Assembly (NCBI RefSeq): GCF_032854445.1 | Contig: NW_027018230.1 | Coordinates: 1-53,817 of the forward strand | Reading direction: 5' to 3' | Origin: Liolophura sinensis | Taxonomy: Eukaryota; Mollusca; Polyplacophora; Chitonida; Chitonidae | Length of the DNA: 53,817 nt | Program-made: the position numbers and the translations under genes | The notes under the pieces: model-generated | What the model saw: only the letters and a program-made list of their open reading frames with translations | Databases searched by the model: none | What the model was told of the DNA's origin: nothing | In this document: positions 23,370 through 34,872 of the stretch, in pieces | How positions within the stretch are numbered: the first letter of the stretch is position 1 | Layout: each line of letters starts with the position of its first letter

Positions 23370-25265
23370 AAACCAAGGAAATTTGCAATTTTTCAACAGC
23401 TGGAGATGCCTGGCCCAATTGCGCATCTTTTGGCACCTTATTGATGTGGGTCAGTGTTTAATTGTACTTTTTACAGCAGACTATATCAAGTACCTTGTGT
23501 TTTTTATATACAAATGGTGTGGTTTTTCAACATGTAGATAAAGACATTGAGTTTGTCTTCGACTTAGAAGTAAGACAATTGCTGGATGAGTTAAATGGGC
23601 TTGGCCCAAAGATTTGACGTCTTCTGGGGTATCAAAGGGCACATAACTTATAATTAAAAGTTGAATATAATAATGACCAGTCGCGATGGTACACAGTAAA
23701 TGTAGCCGATTTCAATTAGCAAAAAGACCAGGCAAAAATCCAAAAGTGGAAAAACTGTTCCAATGCTGCTGGTAAGAGGCTAATCCGACGTATTTTGTGA
23801 GGAGAAATCGAATGGTGTAAACCGCGTTGCTCTCCGACCAATACTTTTGGCTGTAGCGACATTTAAATGAGCATTTATGTGAAAATCACGTGCCCAGCAA
23901 CGGATCATACTCCATGGAAACCACGGAAATTTGAAATTTTTCAACAGCTGGAGATGCCTGGCCCAATTGCGCATCTTTTGGCACCTTATTGATGTTTGTC
24001 AGTGTTCAATTGTACTTTTTACAGCAGACTATATCAAGTACCTTGTGTTTTTTATATACAAATGGTGTGGTTTTTCAACATGTAGATAAAGACATTGAGT
24101 TTGTCTTCGACTTAGAAGTAAGACAATTGCTGGATGAGTTAAATGGGCTTGGCCCAAAGATTTGACGTCTTCTGGGGTACCGAAGGGCACATAACTTATA
24201 ATCAAAAGTTGAATATAATAATGACCAGTCGCGATGGTACACAGTAAATGTAGCCGATTTCAATTAGCAAAAAGACCAGGGAAAAATCCAAAAGTGGAAA
24301 AACTGTTCCAATGCTGCTGGTAAGAGGCTAATCCGACGTATTTTGTGAGGAGAAATCGAATGGTGCAAACCGCGTTGCTCTCCAGCCAATACTTTTGGCT
24401 GTAGCGACAATTAAATGAGCATTTATGTGAAAATCACGTGCCCAGCAACGGATCTTACTCCATGGAAACCACGGAAATTTGAAATTTTTCAAAAGCTGGA
24501 GATCTCTGGCCCAATTGGGCATCTTTTGGCACCTTATTGATGTGGGTCAGTGTTCAATTGTACTTTTTCCAGCAGACTGTATCAAGTACCTTGTGTTTTT
24601 TATATACAAATGGTGTGGTTTTTCAACATGTAGATAAAGACATTGAGTTTGTTTTCGACTTAGAAGTAAGACAATTGCTTGATGAGTTAAATGGGCTTGG
24701 CTTAAAAATTTGACGTCTTCTGGGCTACCGAAGGGCATATAACTTATAATCAGAAGTTGAATATAGTAATGACCAGTCGCGATATTACATAGTAAATGTA
24801 GCCGAATTTAATTAGCAAAAAGCCCAGGCAAAAATCCCAAAGTGGAAAAACTGTTCCAATGCTGCTGGTAAGAGGCTAATCCGACGTATTTTGTGACGAG
24901 AAATCGAATGGTGCAAACCGCGTTGCCCTCCGACCAATACTTTTGGCTGTAGCGACAATTGAATGAGAATTTATGTGAAAATTACGTGCCCAGCAACGGC
25001 TCTTACTCCATGGAAACCAAGGAAATTTGCAATTTTTCAACAGCTGGAGATGCCTGGCCCAATTCCGCATCTTTTGGCACTTTATTGATGTGAGTCAGTG
25101 TTTAATTGTAATTTTTACAGCAGACTATATCAAGTACCTTGTATTTTTTGTATACAAATGGTGTGGTTTTTCAACATGTAGATAAAGACATTGAGTTTGT
25201 TTTCGACTTAGAAGTAAGACAATTGCTGGATGAGTTAAATGGGCTTGGCCCAAAGATTTGACGTC
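23370..25265 (+). repeat. Duplicated block R, copy 1 (about 1.9 kb)
   Basis: It is near-identical to 27755-29650, offset 4385-4386 bp (8 monomers). Shared private variants are GGGGTATCAAAGGGC (23629), AAAAGCTGGAGATCTCTGG (24490), GCTTAAAAATTTGACG (24700), GGGCATATAAC, ATCAGAAGTTG, GCGATATTACATAG, GTTGCCCTCCG (24923), TGTAATTTTTACAGC and CCTTGTATTTTTTG. Confidence 0.88.
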
Positions 25266-25975
25266 TTCTGGGGTACCGAAGGGCACATAACTTATAATGA
25301 AAAGTTGAATATAATAATGACCAGTCGCGATGGTACACAGTAAATGTAGCCGATTTCAATTAGCAAAAAGACCAGGGAAAAATCCAAAAGTGGAAAAACT
25401 GTTCCAATGCTGCTGGTAAGAGGCTAATCCGACGTATTTTGTGACGAGAAATCGAATGGTGCAAACCGCGTTGCTCTCCGACCAATACTTTTGGCTGTAG
25501 CGACAATTAAATGAGCATTTATGTGAAAATCACGTGCCCAGCAACGGATCTTACTCCATGGAAACCACGGAAATTTGAAATTTTTCAACAGCTGGAGATT
25601 TCTGGCCCAATTGCGCATCTTTTGGCACCTTATTGATGTGGGTCAGTGTTCAATTGTACTTTTTCCAGCAGATTGTATCAAGTACCTTGTGTTTTTTATA
25701 TACAAATGGTGTAGTTTTTCAACATGTAGATAAAGACATTGAGTTTGTCTTCGACTTAGAAGTAAGACATTTGCTGGGTGAGTTAAATGGGCTTGGCCCA
25801 AAGATTTGACGTCTTCTGGGCTACCGAAGGGCACATAACTTATAATTAAAAGTTGAATATAGTAATGACCAGTCGCGATGGTACATAGTAAATGTAGTGG
25901 ATTTGAATCAGCCAAAAAGATCAGGCAAAAATCCAAAAGTCGAAAAACTGTTCCAATGCTGCTGGTAAGAAACTA
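25266..25975 (+). repeat. Duplicated block S, copy 1 (about 0.7 kb)
   Basis: It is shared with 31296-32005, offset 6030 bp (11 monomers). It is recognised by ATAATGAAAAGTTG followed one monomer later by AATCAGCCAAAAAGATC, which has an extra C not seen in other units, and by GTCGAAAAACTG with GGTAAGAAACTA. Copy 1 ends in ACTATTCCG where copy 2 has ACTAATCCG. Confidence 0.83.
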
Positions 25976-25999
25976 TTCCGACGTATTTTGTGACGAGAA

Positions 26000-27745
26000 A
26001 TCGAATGGTGCAAACCGCGTTGCTCTCCAACCAATACTTTTGGCTGTAGCGACATTTAAATGAGCATTTATGTGAAAATCACGTGCCCAGCAACGGATCA
26101 TACTCCATGGAAACCACGGAAATTTGAAATTTTTCAACAGCTGGAGATGCCTGGCCCAATTGCGCATCTTTTGGCACTTTATTGATGTGGGTCAGTGTTT
26201 AATTGTACTTTTTACAGCAGACTATATCAAGTACCTTGTGTTTTTTATATACAAATGGTGTGGTTTTTCAACATGTAGATAAAGACATTGAGTTTGTTTT
26301 CGACTTAGAAGTAAGACAATTGCTGGATGAGTTAAATGGGCTTGGCCCAAAGATTTGACGTCTTCTGGGGTACCAAAGGGCACATAACTTATAATTAAAA
26401 GTTGAATATAATAATGACCAGTCGCGATGGTACACAGTAAATGTAGCCGATTTCAATTAGCAAAAAGATTAGGCAAAAATCCAAAAGTGGTAAAACTGTT
26501 CCAATGCTGCTGGTAAGAGGCTAATCCGACGTATTTTGTGACGAGAAATCGAATGGTGCAAACCGCGTTGCTCTCCGACCAATACTTTTGGCTGTAGCGA
26601 CAACTGAATGAGAATTTATGTGAAAATTACGTGCCCAGCAACGGCTCTTACTCCATGGAAACCAAGGAAATTTGCAATTTTTCAACAGCTGGAGATGCCT
26701 GGCCCAATTGCGCATCTTTTGGCACCTTATTGATGTGGGTCAGTGTTCAATTGTACTTTTTACAGCAGACTATATCAAGTACCTTGTGTTTTTTATATAC
26801 AAATGGTGTGGTTTTTCAACATGTAGATAAAGACATTGAGTTTGTTTTCGACTTAGAAGTAAGACAATTGCTGGATGAGTTAAATGGGCTTGGCCCAAAG
26901 ATTTGACGTCTTCTGGACTACCGAAGGGCACATAACTTATAATCAAAAGTTGACTATAGTAATGACCAGTCGCGATGGTACATTGTAAATGTAGCCGATT
27001 TCAAATAGCAAAAAGACCAGGCAAAAATCCAAAAGTGGAAAACCTGTTCCAATGCTGCTGGTAAGAGGCTAATCCGACGTATTTTGTGACGAGAAATCGA
27101 ATGGTGCAAACCGCGTTGCTCTCCGGCCAATACTTTTGGCTGTAGCGACAATTGAATGAGAATTTATGTGAAAGTTACGTGCCCAGCAACGGCTCTTACT
27201 CCATGGAAACCAAGGAAATTTGCAATTTTTCAACAGCTGGAGATGCCTGGCCCAATTGCGCATCTTTTGGCACCTTATTGATGTTTGTCAGTGTTCAATT
27301 GTACTTTTTACAGCAGACTGTATCAAGTACCTTGTGTTTTTTATATACAAATGGTGTGGTTTTTCAACATGTAGATAAAGACATTGAGTTTGTCTTCGAC
27401 TTAGAAGTAAGACAATTGCTGGATGAGTTAAATGGGCTTGGCCCAAAGATTTGACGTCTTCTGGGGTACCAAAGGGCACATAACTTATAATCAAAAGTTG
27501 AATATAATAATGACCAGTCGCGATGGTACACAGTAAATGTAGCCGATTTCAATTAGCAAAAAGACCAGGCAAAAATCCAAAAGTGGAAAAACTGTTCCAA
27601 TGCTGCTGGTAAGAGGCTAATCCGACGTATTTTGTGAGGAGAAATCGAATGGTGCAAACCGCGTTGCTCTCCAACCAATACTTTTGGCTGTAGCGACAAT
27701 TAAATGAGCATTTATGTGAAAATCACGTGCCCAGCAACGGATCAT
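26000..27745 (+). repeat. Duplicated block U, copy 1 (about 1.75 kb)
   Basis: It is shared with 33127-34872, offset 7127 bp (13 monomers). Ordered private markers are CGACATTTAAATGAGC, AAAAAGATTAGGC with GTGGTAAAACTG (about 26465-26495), and GCGACAACTGAATGAG (26597). The next unit has TTTCAAATAGC and GAAAACCTG. Identity breaks near 27747, where this copy reads GAAACCAAGG and the other GAAACCACGG. Confidence 0.87.
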
Positions 27746-27754
27746 ACTCCATGG

Positions 27755-29650
27755 AAACCAAGGAAATTTGCAATTTTTCAACAGCTGGAGATGCCTGGCC
27801 CAATTGCGCATCTTTTGGCACCTTATTGATGTGGGTCAGTGTTTAATTGTACTTTTTACAGCAGACTATATCAAGTACCTTGTGTTTTTTATATACAAAT
27901 GGTGTGGTTTTTCAACATGTAGATAAAGACATTGAGTTTGTCTTCGACTTAGAAGTAAGACAATTGCTGGATGAGTTAAATGGGCTTGGCCCAAAGATTT
28001 GACGTCTTCTGGGGTATCAAAGGGCACATAACTTATAATTAAAAGTTGAATATAATAATGACCAGTCGCGATGGTACACAGTAAATGTAGCCGATTTCAA
28101 TTAGCAAAAAGACCAGGCAAAAATCCAAAAGTGGAAAAACTGTTCCAATGCTGCTGGTAAGAGGCTAATCCGACGTATTTTGTGAGGAGAAATCGAATGG
28201 TGCAAATCGCGTTGCTCTCCGACCAATACTTTTGGCTGTAGCGACATTTAAATGAGCATTTATGTGAAAATCACGTGCCCAGCAACGGATCATACTCCAT
28301 GGAAACCACGGAAATTTGAAATTTTTCAACAGCTGGAGATGCCTGGCCCAATTGCGCATCTTTTGGCACCTTATTGATGTTTGTCAGTGTTCAATTGTAC
28401 TTTTTACAGCAGACTATATCAAGTACCTTGTGTTTTTTATATACAAATGGTGTGGTTTTTCAACATGTAGATAAAGACATTGAGTTTGTCTTCGACTTAG
28501 AAGTAAGACAATTGCTGGATGAGTTAAATGGGCTTGGCCCAAAGATTTGACGTCTTCTGGGGGTACCGAAGGGCACATAACTTATAATCAAAAGTTGAAT
28601 ATAATAATGACCAGTCGCGATGGTACACAGTAAATGTAGCCGATTTCAATTAGCAAAAAGACCAGGGAAAAATCCAAAAGTGGAAAAACTGTTCCAATGC
28701 TGCTGGTAAGAGGCTAATCCGACGTATTTTGTGACGAGAAATCGAATGGTGCAAACCGCGTTGCTCTCCAACCAATACTTTTGGCTGTAGCGACAATTAA
28801 ATGAGCATTTATGTGAAAATCACGTGCCCAGCAACGGATCTTACTCCATGGAAACCACGGAAATTTGAAATTTTTCAAAAGCTGGAGATCTCTGGCCCAA
28901 TTGGGCATCTTTTGGCACCTTATTGATGTGGGTCAGTGTTCAATTGTACTTTTTCCAGCAGACTGTATCAAGTACCTTGTGTTTTTTATATACAAATGGT
29001 GTGGTTTTTCAACATGTAGATAAAGACATTGAGTTTGTTTTCGACTTAGAAGTAAGACAATTGCTTGATGAGTTAAATGGGCTTGGCTTAAAAATTTGAC
29101 GTCTTCTGGGCTACCGAAGGGCATATAACTTATAATCAGAAGTTGAATATAGTAATGACCAGTCGCGATATTACATAGTAAATGTAGCCGAATTTAATTA
29201 GCAAAAAGCCCAGGCAAAAATCCCAAAGTGGAAAAACTGTTCCAATGCTGCTGGTAAGAGGCTAATCCGACGTATTTTGTGACGAGAAATCGAATGGTGC
29301 AAACCGCGTTGCCCTCCGACCAATACTTTTGGCTGTAGCGACAATTGAATGAGAATTTATGTGAAAATTACGTGCCCAGCAACGGCTCTTACTCCATGGA
29401 AACCAAGGAAATTTGCAATTTTTCAACAGCTGGAGATGCCTGGCCCAATTCCGCATCTTTTGGCACTTTATTGATGTGGGTCAGTGTTTAATTGTAATTT
29501 TTACAGCAGACTATATCAAGTACCTTGTATTTTTTGTATACAAATGGTGTGGTTTTTCAACATGTAGATAAAGACATTGAGTTTGTTTTCGACTTAGAAG
29601 TAAGACAATTGCTGGATGAGTTAAATGGGCTTGGCCCAAAGATTTGACGT
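27755..29650 (+). repeat. Duplicated block R, copy 2 (about 1.9 kb)
   Basis: This is the counterpart of 23370-25265, with the same ordered private variants (GTATCAAAGG 28015, GCTTAAAAATTTG 29086, GTTGCCCTCCG 29309). It differs by an extra G near 28560 and a few substitutions (GTGCAAATCGCG against GTGTAAACCGCG). Part of it, around the GCTTAAAAATTTG unit, is found a third time near 36212, 13 units further right. Confidence 0.88.
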
Positions 29651-29865
29651 CTTCTGGACTACCGAAGGGCACATAACTTATAATCAAAAGTTGACTATAG
29701 TAATGACCAGTCGCGATGGTACATTGTAAATGTAGCCGATTTCAAACAGCAAAAAGACCAGGCAAAAATCCAAAAGTGGAAAACCTGTTCCAATGCTGCT
29801 GGTAAGAGGCTAATCCGACGTATTTTGTGACGAGAAATCGAATGGTGCAAACCGCGTTGCTCTCC

Positions 29866-30961
29866 GGGCAATACTTTTGGCTGTAGCGACAACAGAATGA
29901 GAATTTATGTGAAAGTTACGTGCCCAGCAACGGCTCTTACTCCATGGAAACCAAGGAAATTTGCAATTTTTCAACAGCTGGAGATGCCTGGCCCAATTGC
30001 GCATCTTTTGGCACCTTATTGATGTTTGTCAGTGTTCAATTGTACTTTTTACAGCAGACTATATCAAGTACCTTGTGTTTTTTATATACAAATGGTGTGG
30101 TTTTTCAACATGTAGATAAAGACATTGAGTTTGTCTTCGACTTAGAAGTAAGACAATTGCTGGATGAGTTAAATGGGCTTGGCCCAAAGATTTGACGTCT
30201 TCTGGACTACCGAAGGGCACATAACTTATAATTAAAAGTTGAATATAGTAATGACCAGTCGCGATGGTACATTGTAAATGTAGCCCATTTCAATTAGCAA
30301 AAAGACCAGGCAAAAATCCAAAAGTGGAAAAACTGTTCCAATGCTGCTGGTAAGAGGCTAATCCGACGTATTTTGTGACGAGAAATCGAATGGTGCAGAC
30401 CGCGTTGCTCTCCGGGCAATACTTTTGGCTGTAGCGACAACAGAATGAGAATTTATGTGAAAGTTACGTGCCCAGCAACGGCTCTTACTCCATGGAAACC
30501 AAGGAAATTTGCAATTTTTCAACAGCTGGAGATGCCTGGCCCAATTGCGCATCTTTTGGCACCTTATTGATGTTTGTCAGTGTTCAATTGTACTTTTTAC
30601 AGCAGACTATATCAAGTACCTTGTGTTTTTTATATACAAATGGTGTGGTTTTTCAACATGTAGATAAAGACATTGAGTTTGTCTTCGACTTAGAAGTAAG
30701 ACAATTGCTGGATGAGTTAAATGGGCTTGGCCCAAAGATTTGACGTCTTCTGGACTACCGAAGGGCACATAACTTATAATTAAAAGTTGAATATAGTAAT
30801 GACCAGTCGCGATGGTACATTGTAAATGTAGCCCATTTCAATTAGCAAAAAGACCAGGCAAAAATCCAAAAGTGGAAAAACTGTTCCAATGCTGCTGGTA
30901 AGAGGCTAATCCGACGTATTTTGTGACGAGAAATCGAATGGTGCAAACCGCGTTGCTCTCC
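29866..30961 (+). repeat. Single-monomer tandem duplication (2 x 548 bp)
   Basis: Two successive units are almost identical and share variants seen nowhere else in the window: CTCCGGGCAATAC, GCGACAACAGAATGAG and GTAGCCCATTTC. The only difference I noticed is GTGCAAACC against GTGCAGACC upstream of the first marker. This is the youngest-looking duplication in the window. Confidence 0.85.
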
Positions 30962-31295
30962 GGCCAATACTTTTGGCTGTAGCGACAATTGAATGAGCAT
31001 TTATGTGAAAATCACGTGCCTAACAACGGCTCTTACTCCATGGAAACCAAGGAAATTTGCAATTTTTCAACAGCTGGAGATGCCTGGCCCAATTGCGCAT
31101 CTTTTGGCACCTTATTGATGTTTGTCAGTGTTCAATTGTACTTTTTACAGCAGACTATATTAAGTGACTTGTGTTTTTTATATACAAATGGTGTGGTTTT
31201 TCAACATGTAGATAAAGACATTGAGTTTGTCTTCGACTTAGAAGTAAGACAATTGCTGGATGAGTTAAATGGGCTTGGCCCAAAGATTTGACGTC

Positions 31296-32005
31296 TTCTG
31301 GGGTACCGAAGGGCACATAACTTATAATGAAAAGTTGAATATAATAATGACCAGTCGCGATGGTACACAGTAAATGTAGCCGATTTCAATTAGCAAAAAG
31401 ACCAGGGAAAAATCCAAAAGTGGAAAAACTGTTCCAATGCTGCTGGTAAGAGGCTAATCCGACGTATTTTTTGACGAGAAATCGAATGGTGCAAACCGCG
31501 TTGCTCTCCGACCAATACTTTTGGCTGTAGCGACAATTAAATGAGCATTTATGTGAAAATCACGTGCCCAGCAACGGATCTTACTCCATGGAAACCACGG
31601 AAATTTGAAATTTTTCAACAGCTGGAGATTTCTGGCCCAATTGCGCATCTTTTGGCACCTTATTGATGTGGGTCAGTGTTCAATTGTACTTTTTCCAGCA
31701 GATTGTATCAAGTACCTTGTGTTTTTTATATACAAATGGTGTAGTTTTTCAACATGTAGATAAAGACATTGAGTTTGTCTTCGACTTAGAAGTAAGACAT
31801 TTGCTGGGTGAGTTAAATGGGCTTGGCCCAAAGATTTGACGTCTTCTGGGCTACCGAAGGGCACATAACTTATAATTAAAAGTTGAATATAGTAATGACC
31901 AGTCGCGATGGTACATAGTAAATGTAGTGGATTTGAATCAGCCAAAAAGATCAGGCAAAAATCCAAAAGTCGAAAAACTGTTCCAATGCTGCTGGTAAGA
32001 AACTA
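31296..32005 (+). repeat. Duplicated block S, copy 2 (about 0.7 kb)
   Basis: This is the counterpart of 25266-25975, including the one-base insertion in AATCAGCCAAAAAGATC. One difference is GTATTTTTTGACGAG where copy 1 has GTATTTTGTGACGAG. Confidence 0.83.
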
Positions 32006-33126
32006 ATCCGACGTATTTTGTGACGAGAAATCGAATGGTGCAAACCGCGTTGCTCTCCGGCCAATACTTTTGGCTGTAGCGACAATTGAATGGAGAATTT
32101 ATGTGAAAGTTACGTGCCCAGCAACGGCTCTTACTCCATGGAAACCAAGGAAATTTGCAATTTTTCAACAGCTGGAGATGCCTGGCCCAATTGCGCATCT
32201 TTTGGCACCTTATTGATGTTTGTCAGTGTTCAATTGTACTTTTTACAGCAGACTATATCAAGTACCTTGTGTTTTTTATATACAAATGGTGTGGTTTTTC
32301 AACATGTAGATAAAGACATTGAGTTTGTCTTCGACTTAGAAGTAAGACAATTGCTGGATGAGTTAAATGGGCTTGGCCCAAAGATTTGACGTCTTCTGGG
32401 GTACCAAAGGGCACATAACTTATAATCAAAAGTTGAATATAATAATGACCAGTCGCGATGGTACACAGTAAATGTAGCCGATTTCAATTAGCAAAAAGAC
32501 CAGGCAAAAATCCAAAAGTGGAAAAACTGTTCCAATGCTGCTGGTAAGAGGCTAATCCGACGTATTTTGTGACGAGAAATCGAATGGTGCAAACCGCGTT
32601 GCTCTCCGACCAATACTTTTGGCTGTAGCGACAATTAAATGAGCATTTATGTGAAAATCACGTGCCCAGCAACGGATCATACTCCATGGAAACCACGGAA
32701 ATTTGCAATTTTTCAACAGCTGGAGATTTCTGGCCCAATTGCGCATCTTTTGGCACCTTATTGATGTGGGTCAGTGTTCAATTGTACTTTTTCCAGCAGA
32801 TTGTATCAAGTACCTTGTGTTTTTTATATACAAATGGTGTAGTTTTTCAACATGTAGATAAAGACATTGAGTTTGTCTTCGACTTAGAAGTAAGACATTT
32901 GCTGGGTGAGTTAAATGGGCTTGGCCCAAAGATTTGACGTCTTCTGGGCTACCGAAGGGCACATAACTTATAATTAAAAGTTGACTATAGTAATGACCAG
33001 TCGCGATGGTACATAGTAAATGTAGTGGATTTGAATCAGCAAAAAAATTAGGCAAAAATCCAAAAGTGGAAAAACTGTTCCAATGCTGCTGGTAAGAGGC
33101 TAATCCGACGTATTTTGTGAGGAGAA

Positions 33127-34872
33127 ATCGAATGGTGCAAACCGCGTTGCTCTCCAACCAATACTTTTGGCTGTAGCGACATTTAAATGAGCATTTATGT
33201 GAAAATCACGTGCCCAGCAACGGATCATACTCCATGGAAACCACGGAAATTTGAAATTTTTCAACAGCTGGAGATGCCTGGCCCAATTGCGCATCTTTTG
33301 GCACTTTATTGATGTGGGTCAGTGTTTAATTGTACTTTTTACAGCAGACTATATCAAGTACCTTGTGTTTTTTATATACAAATGGTGTGGTTTTTCAACA
33401 TGTAGATAAAGACATTGAGTTTGTTTTCGACTTAGAAGTAAGACAATTGCTGGATGAGTTAAATGGGCTTGGCCCAAAGATTTGACGTCTTCTGGGGTAC
33501 CAAAGGGCACATAACTTATAATTAAAAGTTGAATATAATAATGACCAGTCGCGATGGTACACAGTAAATGTAGCCGATTTCAATTAGCAAAAAGATTAGG
33601 CAAAAATCCAAAAGTGGTAAAACTGTTCCAATGCTGCTGGTAAGAGGCTAATCCGACGTATTTTGTGAGGAGAAATCGAATGGTGCAAACCGCGTTGCTC
33701 TCCGACCAATACTTTTGGCTGTAGCGACAACTGAATGAGAATTTATGTGAAAATTACGTGCCCAGCAACGGCTCTTACTCCATGGAAACCAAGGAAATTT
33801 GCAATTTTTCAACAGCTGGAGATGCCTGGCCCAATTGCGCATCTTTTGGCACCTTATTGATGTGGGTCAGTGTTCAATTGTACTTTTTACAGCAGACTAT
33901 ATCAAGTACCTTGTGTTTTTTATATACAAATGGTGTGGTTTTTCAACATGTAGATAAAGACATTGAGTTTGTTTTCGACTTAGAAGTAAGACAATTGCTG
34001 GATGAGTTAAATGGGCTTGGCCCAAAGATTTGACGTCTTCTGGACTACCGAAGGGCACATAACTTATAATCAAAAGTTGACTATAGTAATGACCAGTCGC
34101 GATGGTACATTGTAAATGTAGCCGATTTCAAATAGCAAAAAGACCAGGCAAAAATCCAAAAGTGGAAAACCTGTTCCAATGCTGCTGGTAAGAGGCTAAT
34201 CCGACGTATTTTGTGACGAGAAATCGAATGGTGCAAACCGCGTTGCTCTCCGGCCAATACTTTTGGCTGTAGCGACAATTGAATGAGAATTTATGTGAAA
34301 GTTACGTGCCCAGCAACGGCTCTTACTCCATGGAAACCAAGGAAATTTGCAATTTTTCAACAGCTGGAGATGCCTGGCCCAATTGCGCATCTTTTGGCAC
34401 CTTATTGATGTTTGTCAGTGTTCAATTGTACTTTTTACAGCAGACTGTATCAAGTACCTTGTGTTTTTTATATACAAATGGTGTGGTTTTTCAACATGTA
34501 GATAAAGACATTGAGTTTGTCTTCGACTTAGAAGTAAGACAATTGCTGGATGAGTTAAATGGGCTTGGCCCAAAGATTTGACGTCTTCTGGGGTACCAAA
34601 GGGCACATAACTTATAATCAAAAGTTGAATATAATAATGACCAGTCGCGATGGTACACAGTAAATGTAGCCGATTTCAATTAGCAAAAAGACCAGGCAAA
34701 AATCCAAAAGTGGAAAAACTGTTCCAATGCTGCTGGTAAGAGGCTAATCCGACGTATTTTGTGAGGAGAAATCGAATGGTGCAAACCGCGTTGCTCTCCA
34801 ACCAATACTTTTGGCTGTAGCGACAATTAAATGAGCATTTATGTGAAAATCACGTGCCCAGCAACGGATCAT
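33127..34872 (+). repeat. Duplicated block U, copy 2 (about 1.75 kb)
   Basis: This is the counterpart of 26000-27745. Immediately to its right the sequence instead follows the unit at 22684-23620, sharing CCCAAATATTTGACGTCTTC and CTAGGGTACC (23056 and 35115). Copy 2 therefore sits beside a segment duplicated from elsewhere in the domain. Confidence 0.86.
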
